Positions 23,273 through 35,600 of a stretch of DNA of 64,000 nt are shown piece by piece (the stretch's first letter is position 1; each line of letters opens with the position of its first letter). The DNA comes from Crotophaga sulcirostris (taxonomy: Eukaryota; Chordata; Aves; Cuculiformes; Crotophagidae), in NCBI GenBank assembly GCA_013397455.1, contig VYZB01000096.1:1962521-2026520 (forward strand). The letters are read 5' to 3'. The notes beneath the pieces were generated by a model, which was not told the DNA's origin, searched no databases, and saw nothing but the letters and a program-made list of their open reading frames with translations. The position numbers and the translations under genes are program-made.

Positions 23273-26200
23273 GAGCTCATGCTGATAGGGGGTAACAACA
23301 GACATTTACAAACGAAAGAGGAGAATAGTGAATAACACTTAGAACTAACACCAATTTCGAATTTAAATTTCTTTGAAGGCTACATCTTTGTTAATCAGTT
23401 TCTTTAAATATAATTGGGGCTAGTTACTAAGTGAGACATAGAGGTTTTTTTTTTCTTTTTCTGTTTATTGTCACATATTCTTTGAACAGATTAAGATAAA
23501 AAGTAAGCAGTATTTCACACTTAAACTAGGTTTTTTTGTGTTGTTTTTTTTTTTTGGTAACTGTAACTGTCAGAATTTGAAAAATTTTGGAAAAGTTTTC
23601 TAAAAACGTTGGGGTCTGAGAATAGCTCCCTTCTGTTTCCTGGTTTATAGCATCCTCAACCATCTGAATTTCATGCCAGGCTCTTCTCCCAGTACTGCTT
23701 TACTGGAGCACTTCCACAGGCTTAGACAGCTGCCCTCTTAGTCAGGGGTCAGTCTCTGAAAAAGGAATAGGTAGCTGCACAAGGAGAGGAAAGAGAATAA
23801 GAAGGGGAATCTGTCTGAGTTATTCACACATAAACAGCTTGGAGAAAAATGCAGGTTCTGCTGTGGTGTCTTTGGCCTTTGCTCCAAATGATGAAGAGTG
23901 AATGTCCTAGTTGGAAAATTATTTTGGAAGATGCTGATTTATATTATCTGAGGATATGGTCTTTCACCTTTATTATAAGACTAAATTACAGTCTACTTTC
24001 ACTTCCCATGCTGGCACAGAAGAAAATATCTTGAAATACTAAGAAAAACTGGAAGATATTATTTTCATATTTTCTCCTGTGTTTGTTTAGCATTCCAAAT
24101 GAAAAAAGCTTGAAGTTTGACTTGTGGGCAAGTCAGAGTGCTCATCTGCACTTGGGAGAATACAACTACTTCCCTCTCTTTTTCACCATCCTTGCTTCAA
24201 GCCTGGATGATTTTATGGCACTTTTTTTCCCAGCATTTTGTTTGTATCTTGTTTCAGGTTACATGTGTAAATCTATGTGAAAGCATGGAGTGCTATGGTG
24301 CTGATGCTGTTGATAAAATAGCAAACAAAACCAAATTTGTCAAGACTGTTTCTTCCAGATGGAGAGTCATTTTCTAAAAAAGTTGGTTGGTTTTTCTGTA
24401 AATCCTTGAAACTGAGGACAAATTTTTTATTAGCTTAGAAATAATTTGTGATGTCACGATCAATTTTGATGATCTGAAAGTTTTTGTCTTCAATCTCTGT
24501 ACCTGATACCCATGGCAGACTGAAAAAATATAAAGAAATTTGGATCAAACTGGGCTTTTCACCTTTTAGCTTGATATTTTATTCCCATCTTGAACTCCTT
24601 GCTCAGTCTAAATAAGAGTTGGACTTTCTGGGGAGGGTTATGTGCCTAGATGGTGCCTGACCATCAAAAGTTAATTGTTGTCAAAGATGAGAAAGATTTT
24701 CAGGACTTCGTTCTGGAGTACAATATAGTGATGGAATTGAAAGCATGTTCTTTCTGTCATTCAATACTTTGGGTTAGTTAAATTAAATTCTTTTTTTTTC
24801 CCCAGTTTCTATTAGAAAATTACAGGCTGTCCAAAGAGTATAAGGGATTAGATGACAGAATATTAAGCAGAATAAATATATATTTGGAGAATTCTGAGTA
24901 AAGAGAAAATTTGAAATTTCCTAATGTCCTCCTTTTGGAAAGAAAATTCTTTTCCTTCAAGTGATAGTAGATCACAGAAGACTTGTGGGAAATCTCTGGG
25001 CTTCCATCAAATAGCTTTGCATTTTTTTGAGTCTAGTTACTACCCATTTGTTCCAGAGAGAGAATCAAGAAACATTGGATGTCAGATCTTTGTCAAATGT
25101 TAGCATAATAAAATTTTTAGAGGCTTACTTTTTGAGACTGCGTATTGAAATCAGGGTTCCTATTTAACTTCACATTCATCTGATGTCTTCTATTTGGTCT
25201 ACAGATCATGTAGGTGAGAGACCACCCAAATGGTTATACAACCATCTAACATGAACATTTTGTGCCATATTATACGCATATATTTTAAAGGATTTCTCAG
25301 GACTTTCCAAGATAGTTCTAAGGAGGTTAGGGAGCTGGGTTTTTTTGTTGGTTTTGGCTTTTTTTAGGGCTTTTTTTTTTTTTTTTTAAAGTGGCACAGA
25401 TGAGAAAGTCTGTTGGTAATAAGGTTGTGTAAAATCAGCAAGCATTTTTTGTATATATATATATGTATAAATTTATTATAGCTATGCTTCTATTTAGCTT
25501 CTTTCATCCTTTCTCTCTTCCTTATGTTATTGACCCATGACCCAAAGCTCAACACTGCTCAAGCCCAGGCAGATCATTGCCAATTGTGTTAGAGTGATTT
25601 TGTGAGTACTTCCAAGATACTATTTTACCGCTTTTGTGATCCCTAGGGATGTAAATTCACCTGTATATTCTGACATTTACAGATTGGGTGCGCTGTTGAA
25701 CCTCTGTTAGATTAAGGAACCAGAAAAGCTATTTTGTCATTACCGCAAATGCAAAATGTGGGAATTGGGATTGCTTTCATAGGGTTGCAATACCTGTAAT
25801 AAACTAAGAAGGCACTGCAACTGGAGTGATTTTTCAAATCAAATATGTTTTATGTTTTGTAATACCTATCAATTGATCTGTTTACTGGGCATGAGTCATA
25901 TAATTTGCAATAAAGTTTGGTATCAAGTGTGTAATACTAACCTCTCTTGTTTCACTGTTTGGTCAGGAATAGAATTAAAAATAACGTGAAACCTGTTGGA
26001 TGAAGCTTGGGATAAATATATTGATTTGTTTTATTATTTTTTAAACACATAGTATCTGAAATATTATTTGCTAGGATATGATCTTTTATTCAAGAGAAAT
26101 GTTCAGAACATAGCAGATATATTGGATAAAATGAGGCTTTGCAGAAGAAGCAAATATGACTGTTTTGATTTGGGGCGACAAATTTACTCATTCAGTAAAT

Positions 26201-26540
26201 GATACTGTCATAAACCAAGGAGACTGACAACATTCCACATCAGGGATGTCATATGAGTGCATCCTTGGACTTTTAATATTTTCACCACAAATAATGGTGT
26301 ATAAATGAGTAGTATTATTCAACTTTCATAGGAATATGAGGTAATAAGTTCGCCATTCTCTTGAGAAAATTATGGATGGGCAATATTAGAATGAGGGTAA
26401 AAGACAGACATGCAGTTCAGTGTGTTGGCAAGTATTTGCAATTACGTACCAAATAATTATTGAATGTTGATTGATAAATGTGCTGGAAGATAAACAGTGC
26501 ACTACTCCTTTTTCAGAGTCTTCTGATGTATAGCTAGCAT
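23273..26540. other. AT-rich non-coding stretch
   Basis: No gene or repeat of note was seen apart from T-runs (near 25371-25387) and a short TA-rich run (25454-25466). Confidence 0.4.
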
Positions 26541-27296
26541 AGCTATAGACTAGGGACGGAGTGGCTGGAGAGTAGTCAGGCGGAAAGGGACCTGGGAGTG
26601 CTNNNNNNNNNNNNNNNNNNNNNNNNNNNNNNNNNNNNNNNNNNNNNNNNNNNNNNNNNNNNNNNNNNNNNNNNNNNNNNNNNNNNNNNNNNNNNNNNNN
26701 NNNNNNNNNNNNNNNNNNNNNNNNNNNNNNNNNNNNNNNNNNNNNNNNNNNNNNNNNNNNNNNNNNNNNNNNNNNNNNNNNNNNNNNNNNNNNNNNNNNN
26801 NNNNNNNNNNNNNNNNNNNNNNNNNNNNNNNNNNNNNNNNNNNNNNNNNNNNNNNNNNNNNNNNNNNNNNNNNNNNNNNNNNNNNNNNNNNNNNNNNNNN
26901 NNNNNNNNNNNNNNNNNNNNNNNNNNNNNNNNNNNNNNNNNNNNNNNNNNNNNNNNNNNNNNNNNNNNNNNNNNNNNNNNNNNNNNNNNNNNNNNNNNNN
27001 NNNNNNNNNNNNNNNNNNNNNNNNNNNNNNNNNNNNNNNNNNNNNNNNNNNNNNNNNNNNNNNNNNNNNNNNNNNNNNNNNNNNNNNNNNNNNNNNNNNN
27101 NNNNNNNNNNNNNNNNNNNNNNNNNNNNNNNNNNNNNNNNNNNNNNNNNNNNNNNNNNNNNNNNNNNNNNNNAGACTGGATGAGGCACTGAGTGCCATGG
27201 TTTAGGTGATGGGATGGTGTTGGTGTTGGCTTATAGGTTGGACTTGATGATCTTGGAGGTCCCTTCCAACCTGGTGATACTGTGATACTGTGGTAA
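26541..27296 (+). mobile_element. CR1 LINE 3' end containing an assembly gap
   Basis: Left of the gap, the sequence around GGACGGAGTGGCTGG and GGAAAGGGACCTGGGAGT is CR1 ORF2 C-terminal coding sequence. Right of it, GACTGGATGAGGCACTGAG, GGACTTGATGATCTTGGAGG and the tail GATACTGTGATACTGTGG are the CR1 3' end. The distance across the gap (about 690 bp between matching landmarks) is close to the spacing of the same landmarks in the 11.3-kb copy once its MITE is removed (about 660 bp). The gap is therefore probably a single continuous CR1, not an unknown insertion. Confidence 0.85.
26603..27172. other. Assembly gap (570 N)
   Basis: A run of undetermined bases. Open frames reported across it are artefacts of reading N as any residue. 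Confidence 0.99.
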
Positions 27297-27691
27297 TTTG
27301 ATGTACATATTGCAAAGGTCAGAGATATCAGAAATTGAAATAGTAAAGGAAACTAATGTTTCCTTTATTTGTAGTAGCCTAACTTAGTAATACTATATAG
27401 TGGAATTCAGGCACTGATCTTTAAATACTAGAGGAGATACGTCTTTTCCCCTCTTTCTCTGCAAAATGGGAATAAATTTTTTTTCCTGCATTTTTCTAGG
27501 TTTTCTGCAAGAGCTGGAACAAAAACTCATTTGTTCCATCTTGACAGTCTAGGAGGCTGAACTCCATTGGTTTTACAGTTCATTGCAGAGTGGGGAATGG
27601 TCTGGATTACCTCCTCATTGTAAATTTCCTTGAATTTATTTAATATATACCTACTTTTCTCTCATCTTCTCAATAATACAAAAGATAGACT

Positions 27692-27718
27692 TGTGTGTGT
27701 GTGTGTGTGTGTGTGTGT
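27692..27718. repeat. (TG)n microsatellite, 13.5 units
   Basis: A perfect 27-bp TG dinucleotide run in non-coding sequence, and a likely polymorphic marker. Confidence 0.97.
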
Positions 27719-28181
27719 TAATGACAGATTAAATTATTAAAACGTACAAACTACCAAATTTGTCCCCCTGTACCCGTATCTAGGCTGATACCTTAACAGT
27801 GGCCAGACATGAATGTTTAGGAAAGACTATCTCAACAGGCATTTTTATAGCTATCATTGTTCAGAAGTTTTTGCTGCAATCTAGGATTTACTGAGCTGGG
27901 TATTGTACTCACACCACTGAGCATGAAAAGCACTGATGATCTATTGTGTGAATTTCTCTTAATCTTTTTAAAATCCATTCATACATCTGATTTCAACAGC
28001 ATACTATGTATCACATTCCCAAAGGAATGAACGAAAGCAGTGCAGAAAAAAACCCTTCAGTTTTGTTTAATTTAAAATTTGCCCCTTGGTAACTCTAGTA
28101 GGCACCACATAGCTCTACTACACTCAGGGCAGTAGTGGAGCGGTATTTGCTTTGACCACATTCGTTGTGTTTAGCTAGTCT
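27719..28181. other. Non-coding, nothing recognised
   Basis: AT-rich sequence between the microsatellite and the old CR1. Confidence 0.4.
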
Positions 28182-28960
28182 TAGAATCATAGAACCATAG
28201 AATGACAGGTTGGAAGGGACCCTAATGAGCATCTGATCCAACCTTTTTTAGGTGGTATATAGTTTAAATGAGATGGCCCAGCACCCTGTCAAGCTGAGCC
28301 TTAAAAGTGTCTAGTGCAGAGGAATCTACCACTTTCCTGGACATATTATTCCAGTGTTTAACTGTTCTTAAGTTTTTTTATATCCACCCCCCATCAATTG
28401 CTTCTTTTTACAATTTTGAGAATCTCAGTTCATCCCAGTTTGATCTTGGGTCTTTAAAAGGATCATGTCTAGATTTTGAAATATGAAAATAATTCTCTAC
28501 TTCTGATCATTAGTATTGCCCTTCTTGCTAGGTTTTTTTTTTTTTAATAAATGTTATTATTTCTGAGGTATGGTAACTAGAACTGAGAGGTTAAAGGTAC
28601 AAGCATACCATATTTTTATCAAGTGATATAATAATATATTGTCTTTCATAATAAACCCCCAAAGATATTGCTTTCACTTTTTTGGACCACTACTGTATGT
28701 TCTGTCTTCTGACACATAGCAGCAAATTAGCAAGCTTTGTATCTGTGGCTAGGGTTATTTTTCCCATGTGTGTTACTTTGTATGTACCCAACCTGAATAT
28801 TACCTAATGTTTAGTTACCTATCTCTTCAGGCTTTTAAGATCTCTTACAATTCTTCTCAACCAACTTCAGATTCCAGTAACTTTGTACCACTGTGGAATT
28901 TTGTCACCAAAGTTTTAGTTTTTCATATTTACCTTGCATTTAGGTGAAAATATCCATGCT
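28182..28960 (-). mobile_element. Old CR1 LINE fragment, inverted
   Basis: The left end reads TAGAATCATAGAACCATAG, the inverted octamer tail of CR1, followed by GGTTGGAAGGGACCCTAATG and GCATCTGATCCAACC. Further right, TTCCAGTGTTTAACTGTTC and, at 28830-28915, TTTTAAGATCTCTTACAATTC with TTTGTACCACTGTGGAATTT fit the deeper part of an old amniote CR1. Divergence is high and there are small insertions (T-run at 28532). The right end is approximate. Confidence 0.75.
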
Positions 28961-31900
28961 TTGAGAATTGCCATTTTAAACCAAGAATGCACTAGATACA
29001 GAATTAAACCCATATATTTTAATTAACACTCTTTAACACTATTAATATGAAGGTTTTCTTTGTTTTAAGTACAGTACAGATGAGGAATTCCTGTAGTTTG
29101 ATAATTTTTTATTTGAATGTAGGTATTACTGACTTGCCTTCTAATGTTCCAGTTACTGAACTTAAATCTTTTTCCACCTCAGAACTACAAGATTTTTCTG
29201 ATTATATGTTGGACTGTAACAGTTATACATGCAAATGTAGAGAAATCAGAAAAAATGCTGTTTAAACATTGTTATAACCTTTGGAATAAAAACTTGCTAT
29301 ATCTTTTGTTCAGAATTTTTGTAAAGGATTTATAGTTTTCCTTAAAAGGAGTAAAGCAGTGCTGACTGGAACAATTTAAAGATATAGATATATGTGTATA
29401 TGGTCATAGTATGACATTTATATACTTAGATGGAAATCTTGTTAAAATAGTATATATGACTATAATTTAGATAACAGAACATACAGAGCACTGTTCTTGC
29501 CAGGTGTTAATTGTTTAAAATTTATTTATTTAAATCTTTAATAGCCTTTTTCACCTCTCAGCTTTTTCGGCAACGTTTAGAAAATTTAACATTGTAGTGT
29601 TTCCTGATAGCTTTGGGAAGCTTATAAAGCACCTACTCTACTGCATTTGCACTGTGTTCTGTGAGTGCAGTGCTGGAAAAATGTTCAAGGCTGCTACAAG
29701 CCAGGAGATTCCACATAACACACAGAAATACCTACTGAAGGCTGTTTTGTGAGTCTCACTAGCAAGCTTCAATATCCAAGGCACCTTTGTAATCAACTAT
29801 TGAAAAAGTAGATATTTTTATGTGTGGGGCGTATGCACACATGGAAGTATTTGTGACAAAGGGGAGAAATGCCAAGTTTCTACTGGTATACACATATATA
29901 ATACCAAACATTATAATTAAAAGAAATCATTGATTTGCTTTTAAAAGGAAAACTGATAATTATTCTTCATTCTTGTTTTTTTCAGTGTGTAGCTGAATGG
30001 AAGATGAGTCCCTAGAAAGAATGAGTCATTCTTAGGTCACCAAGTCCAAACTCTAGCTCTCAGATAAGCATAAATAGTCCATTTCATAACTATTTCATAG
30101 GTAGAACTTCAATAGTTTAACTGTATTTTACTCTCACTTTTCTTATTTGAAGGTGTGTTAGTATACCACTCTCTTTAGAGACAGAAATCTTTTATTTTCC
30201 CACTTAAAACAGTCCCAGTCAGTTTATACCTGTTCCTTAACTTTTTTCTGCTTTCTCTGGTATTTGGCTCTACTTTTACTCCATTTTTTCATTTCTCATC
30301 TTACTCCCATTCAAATCTCACATCCTGTTTCTTAAATTATGCTCTCTATTCCGTAATCATCCTCCTAGCTCTTCAAATATAGGTTCATCTTTCTTGAAGA
30401 GTGATGAACAGGACTGTGTGTAGTGTTCAAGGTGAAGTTTTACAAAGATCAGTGAGTTGGCATTAATGCTCCTTTCTTTAGCTGAAGTGGCTGGACTGGC
30501 TCTTTTTCTCCCGTTGCTCTCCTCTTTTATTCTGCAAATTATTGGGCATTCCTATTATTCAGTGAACATGAAATGCCTTTTGTATACTGGCTTCTAAAAT
30601 GCAAGGTTTTGTACTTAGCACAATTGTCTGTAGCCGTTTGAGAAGGAACTGGGAGCAGGGAGATGAAATGAGCGTGTGTACCAGCAGCACACTTAGTCAC
30701 AGATACATTTAACGTTATTGGGTGATGCGACCTTCTTGCTCTGCAGTGTAGATGGCACAACTTGGAACCAAAGCTGGGGCTAAGTGTTGCAGTTCTTCCC
30801 ACAGCCTCCTGTGAGGAGAAACGGTGCAGTTCCAGAAGAGCTTGGCTGATCAGGGCAGCCCAGTTACGGGGTGTGGGGTGCCCTCGCCTCGCCCCAAGGG
30901 CAGAGCTGGGGGTTGCCTCCTTGCTGCCCAGAGCCCTCGGTGCTATTGCTATTGCAGCTGCTGCTGCCTCCTCCAGCTCCTCCTCTACAAAAAAAGTTGT
31001 GCAGGGAGCTACAAAGTTGTTTACAAGAACCTGTGAAAGGACCAAGAATGTGAATTCTTCTATTTTTTCATGTTATTACAAGGTTTAGTGATAGTAAAAG
31101 GGGAAGAATATAGCAGTTTACACAATTTTAGAAGCAAATCAACAAATAAAAAAAAAAGATACAAAATCTTAATAAAAATACTCTGGGAATGAGGATTTAT
31201 TAGACTATGGGGTAATCTATTGCAGGGATTGCCAGAACTCTTTGTTACTTGATTGTTGCAAAACAAGACTAAGCATCTTATCTGTAGGTACACAGCAAAG
31301 AACAACAGTGTTGACCAATGGAACAGTTATTTCCTTTTAGTTTATGATTCTACAGTTCCTAATATTGACTAAGTGATTTTTATAATGGTCTCTAGAACTT
31401 TGTTATACTTCGTGATTTCTGTGCATCATACTCCTATTCAGCCCCATATGCTTGATGAAAATCAATAAGCCACATCCTGGATGTGTACATTGAAGTCAGA
31501 ACAGCTTCTCTTTGTTTTGAAACTCCTAATTTGTTTTGTTTGTTTGTTTCTGCATTTGCTTTTTTGCTTACATTTTATTTACCTTTTTTTTTTTTCTTTT
31601 CCTGGCTGTTCATATTCAGTTAGGAAATTAATTTCTTATAACTTTTTCCTGGACTTTAGTTCATTTTCTTCATAAAGCTGCTTTTTAAAAATTTCTCTGG
31701 CTTCAGGCCTTGCTTGGCATGCAGTATAGCATCCGCCTGTCAGACAGCCATTCTTGCCTTCTTGGATATCTGTCTGGGTGAAGACATATTTGGAAGAACT
31801 GTAGTATTTGCCAGACATTTGAGCTCAGGAATAGGAAGGAACTGCAAAAAAGACTCAAAACTGCTTTTCTGAGAGTTTCCCTAGACAAATTTCCAACTTG

Positions 31901-32088
31901 ACAGTTTAGGTCAATCTAATTAGAATGGGCTTCTCTCTAGACTTGTGCTTGAACAAGAAAGAAATTTTCAAAAGTAGTCAAATAAATAGTGTGCATCATC
32001 TGCAGAACTGGTCTTTAGAACATCATTTTGACTTTTTTATGCTCTTTCTCATTGCACAGAGGAACTAGAGGAAGCTCTTCCTGTTCTG
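28961..32088. other. Non-coding stretch with a GC-rich block at 30720-31000
   Basis: Most is AT-rich with no recognised feature. From about 30720 to 31000 the GC content rises, and both strands stay open over more than 100 codons (plus 30762-31088, minus 30539-31045). The plus frame contains an Ala/Ser-rich run from a GCTATTGCT / GCTGCTGCTGCC / TCCTCC tract at about 30950-30990. No domain, splice context or orthologue is recognised, so no gene is called. Confidence 0.35.
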
Positions 32089-32652
32089 CTTGGCTGAGTT
32101 GACCCTGGCTAGCAGCTGAGCACAGCTACTTGCTCCCTCTCTTATCCTCTGGGATGGGGAGAAAAATAAAAGGAAGGTGAGAAGATTCGTGGATCAAAAC
32201 AGTTATACAGGTGAAGCAAAAGCTACAAATTCAAGTGAAACAAAGGAATTTATTCACTGCTTCCCACTGGCAGGCAGATGTTTAACCAGGTTCTGGTAAG
32301 CTTGACCTTTGCACACAGAACAGTTTAAGTGCCATAACCATGACTATCCCTAATTCCTTGTTCTTTCCTTGAGCTTGTATTGCTCAGCAAAATGTTATAT
32401 GGTATGGAATATCCTTTTGATCAATTTGTATCAACTATCCCAGCTGTCTTGTTTCTCCCAGTTTCTTGCCAACCCCAGCCTACTTGTGGAAGGACAGACT
32501 GGGGAAAAGCCTTGATACTGTGTGAGCACTGTTCAGCAATAGCCAGAACGTGGGTGTGTTATCAACACTGTTTATCACAAATCCAAAAAATTCCCGCACC
32601 ATACAGGCTACTATGAATAAAATTGACTCCCGCCCAGGCAGATGCAGTACAC
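32089..32652 (-). mobile_element. Endogenous-retrovirus solo LTR-like element, inverted
   Basis: On the minus strand this reads as an old bird LTR. Its start region, inverted, is the stretch ATGAATAAAATTGACTCCC, preceded by CCATACAGGCTACT and GTGTTATCAACACTG. The middle has TATGGTATGGAATATCC and the far end shows TTATTCACTGCTTCCCA, GATGGGGAG and GAGTTGACCCTGGCTAGC. The latter corresponds to the inverted end of the same LTR group as at 14.6 kb. No internal retroviral genes flank it, so it looks like a recombined solo LTR. A clean target duplication was not found at the estimated ends. Family name not assigned. Confidence 0.7.
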
Positions 32653-35600
32653 CTGCAGAGTTCCTGTCTAAGAAGCTCCATAACAGAGATATGAGAATGG
32701 GGGATTATTCACAATCTAGTGATGTTGCATAAAGAAAGAAACCTAATTAACTTGTAATGAACAGCTACTCAAGTGGTTGGGAGTCTGTAGTGGCATTTCT
32801 TTGTTCTACTTCCAGTTCTTCAACTGTTCTCATTATGTGTAATTTTTTCACTATTGTACCCTGAGGTGACCTTTCTCTTCCATTCAGACATTGATAAATG
32901 ATATCACTGATGGTCACGGTAGACTTGTTTGGTGCCCGTGTGTATCACTGTGTTTTATTCTTTGGCAATAGAGTCACTCCTTCGTCTCTGGACAAGCACA
33001 TCTATTCTGTTGGCTGCCATTTTTTCTTGAAAAGTCGAAAGACTCTTATGGACGATTCTCCCTATATCATGTTTTTCTGAGTAGGGTTTCACCTAGGAAG
33101 GGATCCAGGCTAAGTTATAATATTTAGGTTAATTCTTCCCTTTTTTTAATGTATATTGTTTCAGAAGTGGGATATTGCCTCACATCCTGGATGTCACTTT
33201 CACTCCTGGGTGTCTAGAATAATGTACATTTTATATATGTTAAACAAAATTCTGTTGTCTTTCTGTCTCTGAATCAGAGGTACACGAATACCCTCACAGT
33301 AAAGGCTATCAAAATTGTTTCTTGACTCATATGAAAGCACTAAGAAATAGCTACCCAAACTGAGGGTCAAGTGCCTGAGACAGTGATAACAGTATCATTT
33401 GCAAAGTGATGAGGCATCGTTGAGATATGCAGATCAGCCGCTCTTAGTAAGTGTTATGCTTCAGTGACTTCCAGATGTGATGCAGCACCTGGCAGAGAAG
33501 TTCTGTCGTAAAACAGTGGGTGAGCAGTACAGGAGACAGTGGAATACATGTGAACTCTGAAACTAAAATGTTTGATTTTGAGTGTTTAAATGCTCACACT
33601 GGTTTGGAACCTGTCTGTGGATTATATATCTTGCAGAATTTCCTATTAGTGACAAATAATCTTAGTTTTTTAAGGGTTCAGATTATAGCAGCAAGAATAA
33701 GTGAAATGTCCACTGCAAATACTGAATTAATGTGGTGAGAGCAGGATTTGAATACTATACATTAAATGCATCATGTGGCAAATGAGGAGATCTGAAACGA
33801 GAACACAAACTGAACTATGCTAAGTGAGGCATAGGATCTTTGGTAAAAACAATGTGTGATCATATAATTATTGTAACACATGCATAGAATCTAAGCAGAG
33901 ATCATAGAAACAGCACTAAATATCTAATATATTTTCTCTCTCTTCAGTTCTTAATTTTATAAACAGAAGTCGTGAATGTGTGAACACAGCACATCATGCC
34001 TTGCACTGATCCTCATAAGGATGGTACCTTTAGAATGACAACTCTTATCTCTGTTACAGGAGCTAATAAAGTATTAGCAGTGACTGCTCATTGGTTTTTG
34101 CCTAAATGCACAGAAAGAGCATGATGGGATATGCTGCCACGGGCTGTCAGCAGTATTAGCAGAGGAAAACTTGATAGTTGTGGGTTCTGTTTTTAGCTGA
34201 GGGGAGAAATAAGTGTAATACATATGAGGATTTATAGAGGATTATAATGCATCTACTGTAAGATGCTTGATTTCAGCAGGGAGCTCAGGAGAAAGAGCCT
34301 TTCTATTCTCATTTCAAGTGTCTGGATCAAAACCTGATATGACTAGGAAGCTCAGAGCGATAATTTCAGATATGGCTTTGTTCAACCCAGGTTACAAGAT
34401 TATCCTGGTGGATGAAATGTTTGGAGGATTTGTCTTCTAAAATCTAAGAATTCTCTTTAGTATGAGTGATCTGAAGTTACTCTCAAAGTTTGTTTTGTTT
34501 GTTTTCCGTATGATGACTAATGGCACATCCTTTGTAAAAATTCAGACAGTGGAAAAGTGACAATGTTTTATGCAATTGAAAGCAGTATTTTATAACAGGG
34601 AGTATGTGGTCATCATTGTCTACTAATAAAGAATACTCAATAACCTGTACCTATCTACATTCATATGTATGTATGCATTTTTAAATTATAACATCTTAAT
34701 TAATTCATTTTTGATACTTACCATAGAAAAATAATTTTTGAGAAATTCATGACACACACATTACTGAAACTAAAATCCAAAAGCTACTCTAAAAACTCAA
34801 TAAGCTTAATTTTACATTTGGTAGGATATAGGCAGTAGTATTCCTCTGTATGAAATATTCATTCCTCTGTATGAAATATTATGTCTTTGGTACAGTATAT
34901 GAGAACAGTTGAGGCTAAAGATAACCCATTATGTGGTTATGCTTTGAAAAATGGCTGAGCGAAAATGACAGTATGGAGTTCCGTATACATGTGGTTAAAT
35001 CCATCACCCTTCAGAAAGCAGAAAAAAGACAAACTAAAACCCCAGAAAGAAAATCATAGCACTTCAAGGTTGCTAAACACTGAATTCTAGGAATTTTAAA
35101 TTAAATTAATGTTTTTTTTTCTCTTTTCAATTCCTGATTTCAGTTAGTTTTTAACTGTGCATTGATGACATATATTTACGTCCTGAAACAGTTTTTGTTG
35201 AGAATAGCTATGATAGTTTGCTTAATTGCCTGTTTTTGATACATGAACTGTTTAAGTTTTATGTAACATTTTTTTTCATGTTATTAGGAGTACAAAGTGG
35301 AGAAAAGAGGCAAATACAGTAGTCAGTTAATTTTTTTAAAATATGCTAAGTGACGCAGATATCTGATTTGAAGTTAAGAGACCATCTAACTTGGTAGGTG
35401 TAGACATGGAATAAAGGAATGACTTAGTGACTTATTCTTTTTATAAAATGTATTGGTGTCATTCTCCATGCCAGCCTGTGATTGTAGAGGTTTTGTATTA
35501 CTTGGAGTGCTTATGTACACGATGGAGTGTGGACCAGGAATGGTCATTTCCCATCGACGGCTCCTGGTTAGGAGGGCAGTGGTGTTATCTCAGCTGTGGT

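Noticed and set aside
26386..27198. Open frames of 197-270 codons on both strands
   Set aside because: They consist almost entirely of the N gap.
33370..33447. Possible exon before the donor-like CTCTTA|GTAAGT
   Set aside because: The only acceptor that keeps a frame open lacks a pyrimidine tract and the open stretch is about 18 codons.
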